DNA of 64,000 nucleotides from Magnetospirillum sp902729445 (GCF_902729445.1 NZ_CACVCE010000056.1:124001-188000), one strand, 5' to 3'. Counted from the first letter of the stretch, positions 48,670 through 57,548 are shown. Numbers and translations: made by a program. Notes: generated by a model from the sequence alone, not told the origin.

Positions 48670-49488
48670 ATGTCGGTTCCGGCTCCCCTGATGCAAGGTA
48701 AGAAGGGTCTGATCATGGGCGTCGCCAACGACCGCTCGATCGCGTGGGGCATCGCCCAGGCGGCCCGGGCCCAGGGCGCGGAGCTGGCCTTCACCTATCA
48801 GGGCGACGCCCTGGAAAAGCGCGTTCGTCCTTTGGCCGAACAGGTCGGCTCCGACATCGTGCTGCCCTGCGACGTCTCGGACGAAGCCTCGATCGATGCC
48901 GTGTTCGACGCGTTGCAGGCCAAGTGGGGCAAGCTGGATTTCGTCGTCCACGCCATCGGCTATTCCGACAAGGAACAGCTGCGCGGCCGCTATGCCGACA
49001 CCACCTTGGAAAACTTCACCAAGACCATGCATATCTCGGTGTTCTCGTTCACCTCGGTCGCGCGGCGCGCCTCGGCGATGATGCCCGACGGCGGCTCGCT
49101 GCTGACGCTGACCTATTACGGCGCCGAGCGGGTGATGCCCCATTACAACGTCATGGGTGTGGCCAAGGCGGCGCTGGAAGCCAGCGTGCGCTATCTGGCC
49201 GTCGATCTGGGCAAGCAGAACATCCGCGTCAACTCGTTGTCGGCCGGTCCGATCAAGACCCTGGCCGCCTCGGGCATCGGCGACTTCCGCTATATCCTGA
49301 AGTGGAACGAGTATAACAGCCCCCTGAAGCGCAACGTCACCTTGGAAGATATCGGCGGCTCGGGCCTTTACCTGCTGTCGGACCTGTCGTCGGGCGTGTC
49401 GGGCGAGTGCCACCATGTCGATTGCGGCTATCACGTCGTCGGCATGAAGGCGGTCGACGCCCCCGACATCACCGTCGCCAAGGATTGA
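48670..49488 (+). CDS. fabI: Enoyl-[acyl-carrier-protein] reductase (NADH)
   Basis: The 272-residue short-chain dehydrogenase reduces enoyl-ACP in the last step of each fatty-acid elongation round. It has GLIMGVANDRSIAWGIAQ for NADH binding, LTYYGAERVMPHYNVMGVAKAALE with the catalytic Tyr and Lys, and VNSLSAGPIKTLAASGI. GAGAGG precedes the ATG. The target of triclosan-type inhibitors belongs to this class. It is 7 bases from aroC, probably one operon. Confidence 0.96.
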   Translation: MSVPAPLMQGKKGLIMGVANDRSIAWGIAQAARAQGAELAFTYQGDALEKRVRPLAEQVGSDIVLPCDVSDEASIDAVFDALQAKWGKLDFVVHAIGYSDKEQLRGRYADTTLENFTKTMHISVFSFTSVARRASAMMPDGGSLLTLTYYGAERVMPHYNVMGVAKAALEASVRYLAVDLGKQNIRVNSLSAGPIKTLAASGIGDFRYILKWNEYNSPLKRNVTLEDIGGSGLYLLSDLSSGVSGECHHVDCGYHVVGMKAVDAPDITVAKD

Positions 49489-49495
49489 GGCCAAG

Positions 49496-50578
49496 GTGTC
49501 GGGCAACGGCTTCGGCCACACCTTCCGCTTCACCACCTTCGGGGAAAGCCACGGCCCCGCCATCGGTTGCGTGATCGATGGCGTGCCGCCCAGGCTGCCC
49601 TTGGCGGAAGCCGACATCCAGCCGTGGCTGGATGCCCGTAAGCCCGGCCAGAACCGTTTCACCACACAACGCCAGGAAGCGGATCAGGTCCGCATCCTGT
49701 CCGGCGTGTTCGAGGGCGTCACCACCGGCACCTCGATCGGGCTGCTGATCGAGAATACCGACCAGCGCTCGAAGGATTACGGCGACATCAAGGACACCTT
49801 CCGGCCCGGCCATGCCGACTGGGTCTATGAGCAGAAATACGGCCTGCGCGATTATCGCGGCGGCGGTCGGTCCAGTGCGCGCGAAACCGCCATGCGGGTG
49901 GCGGCCGGCGCGGTGGCCCGGGTGGTGCTGGATCATCTGGCGCCGGGCATCCAAATTCGCGGCGCCATGGTGCAGATGGGGCCGCACGCCATCGACCCCG
50001 ATCGGTGGGATTGGGATCAGCGGACCGAAAACCCGTTCTGGTGCCCGGACAGCGACGCGGCCAAGGGGTGGGAAGCCTTCCTGGACGGCGTGCGCAAGTC
50101 GGGCTCGTCCACCGGCGGGGTGGTCGAGGTGGTGGCCTCGGGCGTGCCGGCCGGGCTGGGGGCTCCGGTCTATGACAAGCTGGATGCCGATCTGGCCAAG
50201 GCGATGATGAGCATCAACGCCGTCAAGGGCGTCGAGATCGGCGCCGGTTTCCTGGCGGCGTCCCTGTCGGGCCAGGACAATGCCGACGAGATGCGCATGG
50301 GCGCCGATGGCCGCGTGCGGTTTCTGTCCAACAATGCCGGCGGCATCCTGGGCGGCATCTCGACCGGGCAGGATGTGGTGGTGCGCATTGCGGTCAAGCC
50401 GACCAGTTCGATCCTGATTCCGACCAAAAGCATCGATCGCCACGGCGCCGAGATCGAGGTGATCACCAAGGGCCGTCACGACCCCTGCGTCGCCATCCGC
50501 GCCGTGCCGGTGGCCGAGGCGATGATGGCCGTCACCCTGGCCGATCATCTGCTGCGTCACCGCGCGCAGTGCGGATGA
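49496..50578 (+). CDS. aroC: Chorismate synthase
   Basis: The 360-residue flavoenzyme converts 5-enolpyruvylshikimate-3-phosphate to chorismate. Diagnostic stretches are TTFGESHGPAIGCVIDG, RGGGRSSARETAMRVAAGAVAR and FLSNNAGGILGGISTGQ. It starts at GTG 49496 after CCAAG. The stop lies inside the first copy of a 25-base tandem duplication. Confidence 0.96.
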   Translation: MSGNGFGHTFRFTTFGESHGPAIGCVIDGVPPRLPLAEADIQPWLDARKPGQNRFTTQRQEADQVRILSGVFEGVTTGTSIGLLIENTDQRSKDYGDIKDTFRPGHADWVYEQKYGLRDYRGGGRSSARETAMRVAAGAVARVVLDHLAPGIQIRGAMVQMGPHAIDPDRWDWDQRTENPFWCPDSDAAKGWEAFLDGVRKSGSSTGGVVEVVASGVPAGLGAPVYDKLDADLAKAMMSINAVKGVEIGAGFLAASLSGQDNADEMRMGADGRVRFLSNNAGGILGGISTGQDVVVRIAVKPTSSILIPTKSIDRHGAEIEVITKGRHDPCVAIRAVPVAEAMMAVTLADHLLRHRAQCG

Positions 50579-50613
50579 AAAGAATCCGGCGCAGTGCGGA
50601 TGAAAAGAATCCG
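50564..50613. repeat. Perfect 25-base tandem duplication across the aroC stop
   Basis: Bases 50564-50588 (starting GCGCAGTGCGGATGAAAAG) are repeated exactly at 50589-50613. The first copy includes the last aroC codons and the TGA stop (50576-50578); the second is noncoding. Exact identity suggests a recent slippage event. It does not change the aroC product. Confidence 0.9.
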
Positions 50614-50621
50614 GCTGATGG

Positions 50622-50837
50622 TCAGCGCTTGCGCAGGCCCGAGACGGTGCTGATCTGACGGTTGGCGGCGTCAGAGAAGCCTTGCGACCAGCGGGCGCGT
50701 TCCGGTTCCTCGCCATGCGGGTTCAGGCTTTGGGCCAGGTCGGCGACGGCGGTGTTGTCGTCGAACGGATGTTTGCGGCCGGCATTCCAGCCGCTGGCAT
50801 AGATCCGGCTGAGCTGGAAATCGCTGATTTCGGTCAT
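50622..50837 (-). CDS. Small RMF-like protein
   Basis: A 71-residue protein with IYASGWNAGRKHPFDD near the N terminus and RARWSQGFSDAANR near the middle. The spaced G-W-x-A-G and W-x-x-G-F patterns recall ribosome modulation factor (GYQAG ... WLGGW in E. coli), which binds 70S ribosomes in stationary phase; the resemblance is partial. Its ATG overlaps the stop of the Xre/MbcA-like gene (ATGA), so they are one unit. Confidence 0.6.
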   Translation of the reverse strand: MTEISDFQLSRIYASGWNAGRKHPFDDNTAVADLAQSLNPHGEEPERARWSQGFSDAANRQISTVSGLRKR

Positions 50838-51196
50838 GCTTGCTGCCTTTTCAAAATACGCTCGAAGCGGTCGCGGACGATTCTCAGGTCCTCGACGTCG
50901 CCCGACGACATGCGGACCAGCGGCGACTGGTTGTCGAGATCGGGAATCGGCTGGCGCAGCCAGTCGATGCCGGTGGGAAGTTTCTGGATCACCCGATAGA
51001 TCGCCACCACATAGCCGAAGCGGCGCACCACGTCGGACGGCATGCTGGACAATTCGCCGCGCCGCCATTCGGCGACCTGGGTGCCGAAGGGAAAACCCAG
51101 CACGCCGTTGACCTCGGCCTGGCTCAGGCGCCAGCGGTCCAGGATGGCGAAGGCGGCGGCGATGCCGCGCGACATGTCTTCTTGTGTCTTGAACAT
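50834..51196 (-). CDS. Xre/MbcA/ParS-family antitoxin-like protein
   Basis: A 120-residue protein with a helix-turn-helix-like first half (LDRWRLSQAEVNGVLGFPF) and a C-terminal half (YRVIQKLPTGIDWLRQPIPDLDNQSPLVRMSSG) that resembles the DUF2384 toxin-binding domain of MbcA and Xre antitoxins. No RES-type toxin is adjacent; instead the small RMF-like gene is coupled to it. I start at MFKTQED (51196). It may be an orphan antitoxin or a regulator of unknown target. Confidence 0.65.
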   Translation of the reverse strand: MFKTQEDMSRGIAAAFAILDRWRLSQAEVNGVLGFPFGTQVAEWRRGELSSMPSDVVRRFGYVVAIYRVIQKLPTGIDWLRQPIPDLDNQSPLVRMSSGDVEDLRIVRDRFERILKRQQA

Positions 51197-51400
51197 CGGG
51201 CGCCTCCCCGTTGGGGCCAAACGATAGGCCCTGGCCCAAGCTTGAGTGGGAGCCGCAAGGTAAATCGCGTAATCGGATAAATAATACCATGCGTACCGCG
51301 TGTGCGCAAAGTAAAACAAATCGGCGCGAACACATGGTTATTGTAAAAAATATTTCAAGTGCTGGAGGAAAATAAAGTCATCACTGGCGGAATGGCGGGC

Positions 51401-51436
51401 AAAGAAAACCGCCGCCCCGAAGGCCGGGGCGGCGGT
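51401..51436 (-). terminator. Intrinsic terminator of ugd
   Basis: On the minus strand an 11-base-pair stem (51425-51435 with 51409-51419, five-base loop) is followed by a U-rich tract (51408-51401). It lies 23 bases past the ugd stop. The AT-rich bases 51240-51400 beyond it probably hold the promoter of the 51196 gene. Confidence 0.9.
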
Positions 51437-51458
51437 CGAACATGGGGGCGTGCCTGGA

Positions 51459-52763
51459 TTACGGCCGGCCGATGCTGATATAGGTGAAGCCGGCCTCGCG
51501 CATTTCGGCCGGGTCCCACACATTGCGCAGATCGACCACCACCGGCGCCTTCAGAAGTTTCTTCAGGCGGTCGGTGCCAAGGGCGCGGAACTCGTTCCAC
51601 TCGGTGATCAGCACCAGGACGTCGGCATCCTTCAAGGTCGACTGGGCATCGTCGCAATAGGTGATGGCCGGCAGCATCTTCTTGGCCTCGTGCATGCCTT
51701 CCGGATCGAAGGCGCGCACGGTGGCTCCGGCCTCGACCAGGGCGGGGACGATGTCCAGCGACGGCGAATCGCGCATGTCGTCGGTGTTGGGCTTGAAGGT
51801 CAGGCCCAGCACGCCGACGGTCTTGCCCGTGACCGAGCCGCCACAGGCGTTGACCACGCGCTCGGCCATGGCCTTCTTGCGCTTGTCGTTGACATCGACC
51901 ACGGTCTCGACGATGCGCAAGGGGGCGTCATAGTCGCGGGCGGTCTTGACCAGGGCCAGGGTGTCCTTGGGGAAGCACGATCCGCCATAGCCCGGGCCGG
52001 GATGCAGGAACTTCTTGCCGATGCGGCCGTCCAGCCCGATGCCCTTGGCGACGTCATGGACGTCGGCGCCCACCTTCTCGCACAGATCGGCGATCTCGTT
52101 GATGAAGGTGATCTTGGTGGCCAGGAAGGTGTTGCCGGCATACTTGATCAGTTCCGAGGTCCGCCGGCTGGTGAACACGATCGGGGTCTCGATCAGATAC
52201 AGCACGCGATAAAGCTGCTTCATCACGTGGCGGGCGCGGTCGGATTCGGTACCGATCACCACGCGGTCGGGCCGCATGAAATCGTTGATGGCCGAGCCTT
52301 CGCGCAGGAATTCCGGGTTGGACACCACGTCGAATTCGGCATCGGGGCGACGCTTCTTGATGATCGCCTCGACCTCGTCGCCGGTGCCGACCGGCACGGT
52401 CGATTTGGTGACGATGACGGTATAGCCGGTCATGGCGTCGGCGATTTCCTCGGCGGCGGCATAGACATAGGACAGGTCGGCATGGCCATCGCCGCGGCGG
52501 CTGGGGGTGCCGACGGCGATGAACACCGCGTCGGCGTCCTTGACCGCGCTCTTGAGGTCGGTGGTGAAGGACAGGCGGCCGGCCTTGACGTTGTCGGCGA
52601 CCAGATCATCCAGACCCGGCTCGTAGATGGGCATGACGTTCTGATGCAGCTTCTCGATCTTGGCGGCGTCCTTGTCGACGCAAACGACATCGATGCCGAA
52701 TTCCGAGAAGCAGGTTCCCGACACCAAGCCGACATAGCCGGTGCCGATCATCGCGATACGCAT
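51459..52763 (-). CDS. ugd: UDP-glucose 6-dehydrogenase
   Basis: The 434-residue enzyme oxidises UDP-glucose twice to UDP-glucuronate for capsule, exopolysaccharide or lipid A sugars. It has GTGYVGLVSGTCFSEFG for NAD, the central dimerisation block TSRRTSELIKYAGNTFLATK and the catalytic Cys in GPGYGGSCFPKDT. It lies 22 bases downstream of galU, which makes its substrate, so the two are an operon. Confidence 0.96.
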   Translation of the reverse strand: MRIAMIGTGYVGLVSGTCFSEFGIDVVCVDKDAAKIEKLHQNVMPIYEPGLDDLVADNVKAGRLSFTTDLKSAVKDADAVFIAVGTPSRRGDGHADLSYVYAAAEEIADAMTGYTVIVTKSTVPVGTGDEVEAIIKKRRPDAEFDVVSNPEFLREGSAINDFMRPDRVVIGTESDRARHVMKQLYRVLYLIETPIVFTSRRTSELIKYAGNTFLATKITFINEIADLCEKVGADVHDVAKGIGLDGRIGKKFLHPGPGYGGSCFPKDTLALVKTARDYDAPLRIVETVVDVNDKRKKAMAERVVNACGGSVTGKTVGVLGLTFKPNTDDMRDSPSLDIVPALVEAGATVRAFDPEGMHEAKKMLPAITYCDDAQSTLKDADVLVLITEWNEFRALGTDRLKKLLKAPVVVDLRNVWDPAEMREAGFTYISIGRP

Positions 52764-52785
52764 GGGACTTTATCCTTGCTTAATA

Positions 52786-53658
52786 TCAAACCTGGAACTG
52801 GCGCAGGACCTCGCGGGCGGCATCGGCCATATCCTCGCGGGCCAGGGCGAAGGCGACATTGGCTTCCAGCCAGCCGACCTTGTCGCCGCAATCGAACCGC
52901 TTGCCCTCGAAGCGCAGGCCGTGGAACGGCACCATGCCGATGGTCTGGGCGATGGCGTCGGTCAGCTGGATCTCGCCGCCGGCGCCCTTTTCCTTCTTGT
53001 CCAGCACCTCGAACACCGCCGGGTGCAGGATGTAGCGGCCGATGATCGACAGGGTCGAGGGCGCCACCTCGGGGTCGGGCTTTTCCACCAGACCCTTGGC
53101 CTTGGCCAGACGGCCATTGTCGAACTCGACATCCAGGATGCCGTAGCGCTTGGTGTGTTCGCGCGGCACGTCCGACACGGCGACGACATGGCCGCCGACT
53201 TCGGTGTGGACGGCGGCCATCTGCTTCAGGCAGGCGGTCTTGGCCAGGATCAGATCGTCGGGCAGCAGCACGGCGAAGGGCTCGTCGCCGACCAGGTCGC
53301 GGGCACACCACACGGCGTGGCCCAGGCCCAGCGGCTCGCTTTGGCGGGTATAGCTGATCTGGCCCGACTTCGGCATCCAGCTGGTGACCGATTCGACCAG
53401 ATCCAGCTTGCCGCGCTCACGCAGGGTGCGCACCAGTTCCGGGTTGTTGTCGAAATGGTCTTCCAGCGCGTTCTTGCCGCGGCCGGTGACGAAGATGAAA
53501 TGCTCGCAGCCGGCGGCGGCGGCTTCCTCGACGGCGTACTGGATCAGCGGCTTATCGACCACCGGCAGCATTTCCTTGGGCATCGCCTTGGTGGCGGGCA
53601 GGAAACGGGTGCCCATGCCGCCAACGGGAAACACGGCCTTGCGAACGCGTCGAGCCAT
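52786..53658 (-). CDS. galU: UTP-glucose-1-phosphate uridylyltransferase
   Basis: The 290-residue enzyme makes UDP-glucose. The nucleotide loop is KAVFPVGGMGTRFLPATKA; PVVDKPLIQYAVEEA, VLLPDDLIL and GLVEKPDPEVAPS are diagnostic. I start at MARRVRK (53658), preceded by CAGGAG. Product passes to Ugd next in the operon. Confidence 0.96.
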   Translation of the reverse strand: MARRVRKAVFPVGGMGTRFLPATKAMPKEMLPVVDKPLIQYAVEEAAAAGCEHFIFVTGRGKNALEDHFDNNPELVRTLRERGKLDLVESVTSWMPKSGQISYTRQSEPLGLGHAVWCARDLVGDEPFAVLLPDDLILAKTACLKQMAAVHTEVGGHVVAVSDVPREHTKRYGILDVEFDNGRLAKAKGLVEKPDPEVAPSTLSIIGRYILHPAVFEVLDKKEKGAGGEIQLTDAIAQTIGMVPFHGLRFEGKRFDCGDKVGWLEANVAFALAREDMADAAREVLRQFQV

Positions 53659-53754
53659 TCGAGGAAACTCCTGCTGAAGAGAATCGCTGCCGCGCCGAAC
53701 GGCGTGGCCGGCCGTTGTTTTGCCATGCCGGGGCCTGGGATGCAACGGCAGAGC

Positions 53755-54225
53755 TTATCCCAACAAGACATCGCGGGCTTGGTTGAGGCGCGCCGCGATC
53801 CAGGTCGAGCCGCCATGGTCGGGGTGGTTGGCCAGCATCAGCCGGCGATGGGCGGCGCGGATGGCGTCGGCATCGGCGTCGGGGGCGACGCCCAGGACGG
53901 CGCGAGCCTCGTCGGCGCTCATGGCCGTGGCCGGCGGTGACGGGGCAGGGGACGGTTCCGCCGGGCGGCGAACGGTCGATAGCCAGCGCCAGAAAGCGTG
54001 CAGTTTCATCGCCCGCCCGATCCACGGCGCCAGGCCCGCCCCAATGGCGAGCAGGCCGGCCAGCTTGCCGGTCGCCACCAGCCAGATGCCGGCCACCACC
54101 AGGCCAGCCAGGCCCAGCCCGACGCCCAGGCGCTTCAATGCGCCCGGGCCGGTCCGGCCCAGCCAGTCGCGCGCCAGCCACACGGCCAGCAAGGCGCCGA
54201 CGATCAAGAGAAGGCTTGCCAACAT
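53755..54225 (-). CDS. Membrane protein with C-terminal J domain (TIM14-like)
   Basis: A 156-residue protein with two hydrophobic helices (MLASLLLIVGALLAVWLA and LGLAGLVVAGIWLVA), a Pro-rich linker and a C-terminal J domain containing the NHPDHGG motif that stimulates Hsp70. Alphaproteobacteria commonly have this TIM14/Pam18-like form. It probably recruits DnaK to the membrane. It diverges from the CDGSH gene. Confidence 0.85.
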   Translation of the reverse strand: MLASLLLIVGALLAVWLARDWLGRTGPGALKRLGVGLGLAGLVVAGIWLVATGKLAGLLAIGAGLAPWIGRAMKLHAFWRWLSTVRRPAEPSPAPSPPATAMSADEARAVLGVAPDADADAIRAAHRRLMLANHPDHGGSTWIAARLNQARDVLLG

Positions 54226-54306
54226 CGGACCAATATAGCGCCAGGGCGGTTGGCGGCAACGCCCGGCGTTCCCACATCTGACCAAACCACCGAAAGGACC
54301 AGATCC

Positions 54307-54552
54307 ATGGAAGCGGAAATCGCCGGAACCCAGCCCATCGAGGTCGAGGTCAAAGAGGGCAAGACCTATTACTGGTGCGCCTGCGGGCGCAGCAAGCAGC
54401 AGCCCTTCTGCGACGGTGCCCACAAGGGAACCGGCATCTCTCCCACGGCCTTCACCGCCGGGGCGACCGAGACCATGTGGCTGTGTGCCTGCAAGCGCAC
54501 CCATGACAAGCCGCGCTGCGACGGCAGCCATCGCGATCTGGCGAAAGGATAA
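54307..54552 (+). CDS. Dual CDGSH iron-sulfur protein
   Basis: An 81-residue protein with two 2Fe-2S CDGSH motifs: CACGRSKQQPFCDGAH and CACKRTHDKPRCDGSH. This double-motif monomeric form resembles mitochondrial MiNT proteins. Role may be electron transfer or cluster handling. GAAAGGA is close to the ATG. The following hypothetical starts 4 bases after its stop. Confidence 0.93.
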   Translation: MEAEIAGTQPIEVEVKEGKTYYWCACGRSKQQPFCDGAHKGTGISPTAFTAGATETMWLCACKRTHDKPRCDGSHRDLAKG

Positions 54553-54556
54553 GCCG

Positions 54557-54907
54557 ATGACCGCCTACGATTATCTGATTCCGCCCTATCAGGCGCTGGT
54601 CGACCAGATGGTGGTGCTGACCGCCGATTCCGACTGGGAAGTGCGCCGCGCCTACCTGGCCAGCATATGGGCCTCGCTGGAGCGGGTCGATCCGCCGATG
54701 GACGCGCCGACCGAATTGTCGCTGATCATCGCCGGCCTGGTCGAGCGCCTGGGCGAGCCCGAGATCGACGATTCCCTGCAGGCCGGCATCTACGCCGCCT
54801 CGGCCAAGGAAAGCCACCGCGCCGCCTCGGCCGATTGGTTCGACCATCACCCGGCCGACTTCGCCGCCATCCAAAGGCGCCTGACCGGCGGTCAAACGCT
54901 GCATTGA
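54557..54907 (+). CDS. Hypothetical protein following the CDGSH gene
   Basis: A 116-residue, probably all-helical acidic protein (YDYLIPPYQALVDQMVVL, DWEVRRAYLASIWASLERV, HPADFAAIQRRLTGG). No motif is recognised. The start follows AAAGGA at 54544 and its 4-base spacing from the CDGSH gene shows cotranscription, so it may serve that protein. Confidence 0.75.
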   Translation: MTAYDYLIPPYQALVDQMVVLTADSDWEVRRAYLASIWASLERVDPPMDAPTELSLIIAGLVERLGEPEIDDSLQAGIYAASAKESHRAASADWFDHHPADFAAIQRRLTGGQTLH

Positions 54908-54940
54908 TCCCACCCGGCAAGGTTTGCCGAGCGCGCACGG

Positions 54941-54979
54941 CGACGGGCCGGTAGGCTGTTCTTGCCTACCGGCCCGTCG
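54941..54979. terminator. Long perfect hairpin between convergent genes
   Basis: A 16-base-pair perfect stem (54941-54956 with 54964-54979) around a seven-base loop separates the 54557 gene from flgH. There is no T run on either side, so it may act as a bidirectional roadblock or mRNA end stabiliser more than a classical terminator. Confidence 0.6.
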
Positions 54980-54990
54980 GTGTCATGCCG

Positions 54991-55752
54991 TTAGAAGGGC
55001 AGGATCACGTCCAGGATCTGCTGGCCGTAGCGGGGCTGGGTCAGGTCGGAATTGATGCCGCGGCCGCCCAGCGAGATGCGAGCCTCGGCGATCTTGTCGT
55101 AGGTCACCGAGTTCGACGACGAAATGTCTTCCGGCCGGATGATGCCCTGGATCGACAATTCGCGCAGTTCGTAGTTCACGCGGATTTCCTGCTTGCCCGA
55201 AATGACCAGGTTGCCGTTGGGCAGGACCTGGGTGATCACCGCCGCCAGGTTGGCGGTCATGGTTTCGGTCCGTGCCGTGGTGCCGGAATTGGTGTTGGTG
55301 CTGACCCCGGTGGCGCCGACCAAGGTCGAGGGCACGACAGAGTCGGGCAGGATCTTCTTCAGGCTGTTCTCGAAGCCCAGCATGCTGGTGATGCCATCGG
55401 TCTCCGCCGCGTTGCGCGACCGGGTCAGAGTGGCGTTGAGAGACGCGCTTTCGTCGATGGACACCGCGACGGTCAGGATGTCGCCGATTTCCTTGGCGCG
55501 CTGGTCCTTGAAGAACGCCCGCGAGCCCGGCCGCCACAGCGAGTTGGCGTTCTGGGGCGGCGGCGAGGCCTGCGGCATCGGCAGGCTGACCGCCTGATAG
55601 CCGTTCTTCTGGGTCGGGTTCTCGATCTTCGACAATTGCGGCCCCGACCCGATCTCGGACATGCGCGACAAGGCGTTGCAGGCCGACAGGGTGCCGACGG
55701 CGACCAGAATGGTGGCGGCGCGAAGGGCGGTGGAGACGGTGCGCGAGGTCAT
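54991..55752 (-). CDS. flgH: Flagellar L-ring protein
   Basis: The 253-residue outer-membrane lipoprotein forms the flagellar L ring. A signal peptide ends in the lipobox LSAC (Cys near residue 25), followed by SLWRPGSRAFFKDQRAKEIGDILTV-like FFKDQRAKEIGDILTVAV and the C-terminal YDKIAEARISLGGRG. It is the last gene of flgF-flgG-flgA-flgH. Confidence 0.96.
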   Translation of the reverse strand: MTSRTVSTALRAATILVAVGTLSACNALSRMSEIGSGPQLSKIENPTQKNGYQAVSLPMPQASPPPQNANSLWRPGSRAFFKDQRAKEIGDILTVAVSIDESASLNATLTRSRNAAETDGITSMLGFENSLKKILPDSVVPSTLVGATGVSTNTNSGTTARTETMTANLAAVITQVLPNGNLVISGKQEIRVNYELRELSIQGIIRPEDISSSNSVTYDKIAEARISLGGRGINSDLTQPRYGQQILDVILPF

Positions 55753-55774
55753 GGCTGGCTCCTCGGGTGACTAA

Positions 55775-56731
55775 TCAATGGGACAGCTGGCGGGTGCCGC
55801 CGGGGGTGACGGCGACCATGCCGGGGCCGTCGACGATGGCTTCGATGGTCCGCTTGGTCTGCAGGTTGGTGATGCGGATGACATCGCCCTTGCCGCCGTC
55901 TTCCACTGCCCGTCCTTGCGAGGTCAGCGTCATGAACGGGGTCTTGAGCGAAATGGTCACCAGGGAATTCTTGGTCACCAGGACCGGGCGCTGCAGGTCG
56001 GCCAGACGGACCGGCTGGCCGGCGCGGACCTGGAAGCGGGGCTCCTGGCCGATCAACTCGCGGGGGTCGGTGGCGACCGAGCGATGGGCGATTTCCTCGC
56101 GGACCTCGGCCCACTGGACGTCCTTTTCGGTGATGACGTCGCCGCGGGTCATGGCGTGGGTCAGGACCGGAATGCGGGTGACGGTGAAGATGCGGCCGCT
56201 GACGCGCTGGCGGATGGCGGTCGGCGATCCGGCCGGCACCTCGACGGTGGCGGCGAAGCGGCTGTTGCGGGCGTCCCACACCAGGTCGCGGATGGCGACC
56301 TCGGTCGATTGGCCGGCCGGCACCATCACCGCCAGGGCCTGGCGATTGGCCACTTCCAGGCTGAAATTGCCGCTCACGCCTTCCATGGCCAGGGCTTCGC
56401 GCAGTTCGGTCTCGATCAGTCGCGGGTCGATCATCTGGCCCGAGCGTTCGATGACGATGCGGTCGAAATTGGAAGCGGGCTGCCAATCGACGGCATAGGA
56501 CTGGGCGACGGCGACCAGCCAGCGGGCGTCGGCGACGATGCGCTTGCCGGGCTGCGGCGCCGGGGCCAGCAGGGTGTCGCCCTTGGTGCCCAGATTGTCC
56601 CACAGGTCGCCCAGCTTGACCATGTCGCCTTCGATCATGGCCGACTGCTTCAGGGTCACCGGCAGGCGCTCGGCCAGAGCCGGGGCGGCGGCGGCCAGGG
56701 CGATGGTCAGGATGGCGAGGAAGCGCTTCAT
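55775..56731 (-). CDS. flgA: Flagellar P-ring assembly protein FlgA
   Basis: The 318-residue periplasmic chaperone for P-ring formation has a signal peptide (ending ALAER, residues 1-20), then a long SAF-like domain with TRGDVITEKDVQWAEV and C-terminal VRITNLQTKRTIEAIVDGPG. The protein is longer than E. coli FlgA (about 220 residues), as usual in alphaproteobacteria. It lies between flgG and flgH. Confidence 0.94.
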   Translation of the reverse strand: MKRFLAILTIALAAAAPALAERLPVTLKQSAMIEGDMVKLGDLWDNLGTKGDTLLAPAPQPGKRIVADARWLVAVAQSYAVDWQPASNFDRIVIERSGQMIDPRLIETELREALAMEGVSGNFSLEVANRQALAVMVPAGQSTEVAIRDLVWDARNSRFAATVEVPAGSPTAIRQRVSGRIFTVTRIPVLTHAMTRGDVITEKDVQWAEVREEIAHRSVATDPRELIGQEPRFQVRAGQPVRLADLQRPVLVTKNSLVTISLKTPFMTLTSQGRAVEDGGKGDVIRITNLQTKRTIEAIVDGPGMVAVTPGGTRQLSH

Positions 56732-56741
56732 GATGGCCTCA

Positions 56742-57527
56742 TCACTTCATCTGATTGATGGTCGACATCATCTCGTCCGAGGTCGAGATGACCTTCGAGT
56801 TCATTTCATAGGCGCGCTGCGCGCTGATCAGGTTGGTCACCTCGGCCACCACGTTGACGTTCGAGGTTTCCAGGAAGCCCTGCAGCAGCGTGCCGAAGCC
56901 AGTGGAACCGGCATTGCCTTCGGTGGCGGCACCCGACGCCGGGGTCTCCATGAACAGATTGTCGCCGCGGGCTTCCAGGCCGGCCTCGTTGGGGAAGATC
57001 GCCATCTTGAAGGTGCCGGCTTCCTGGCTTTCGATCGAGCCGTCCTTCTTGTACAGGACCTGGCCCGAGGCGTTGACCGAGACGCCGACGGCGTCCTTCG
57101 GCACGGTGATGCCGGGCATCACCTGATAGCCTTCGTGGGTGACGATCTCGCCCTTGTCGGACAGCTGGAACGAGCCGTCGCGGGTGTAGGCGGTCTCGCC
57201 CGAGGGCAGCTTGACCTGGAAGTAGCCCTTGCCCTGGATGGCCAGGTCCAGCGGGTTGTCGGTGTTCTGGACCGAGCCTTGCTCGGTGATGCGGTAGACG
57301 GCGGTGGTCTTGACGCCCAGGCCCAGCTGCACGCCGGTCGGAACAATGGTGCCGGCATCCGACGAGGCGGCGCCGACGCGGCGCAGGTTCTGGTACAGAA
57401 GATCGCTGAACTCGGGCCGCCGCCGGGTATAGGCGGTGGTGTTCATGTTCGCGATGTTGTTCGAGATGACTTCGACGTTGGTCTGTTGGGCCAGCATGCC
57501 CGTGGCGGCGATATTCAGCGAACGCAT
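56742..57527 (-). CDS. flgG: Flagellar distal rod protein
   Basis: The 261-residue rod protein has the N-terminal motif IAATGMLAQQTNVEVISNN with ANMNTTAYTRRRPEF and the C-terminal coiled motif EVTNLISAQRAYEMNSKVI, which pack together in the rod. Length matches the family. It is preceded by flgF and followed by flgA with 10 bases between. Confidence 0.97.
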   Translation of the reverse strand: MRSLNIAATGMLAQQTNVEVISNNIANMNTTAYTRRRPEFSDLLYQNLRRVGAASSDAGTIVPTGVQLGLGVKTTAVYRITEQGSVQNTDNPLDLAIQGKGYFQVKLPSGETAYTRDGSFQLSDKGEIVTHEGYQVMPGITVPKDAVGVSVNASGQVLYKKDGSIESQEAGTFKMAIFPNEAGLEARGDNLFMETPASGAATEGNAGSTGFGTLLQGFLETSNVNVVAEVTNLISAQRAYEMNSKVISTSDEMMSTINQMK

Positions 57528-57548
57528 GGCTAAGTTCCTTCCTCGGGC

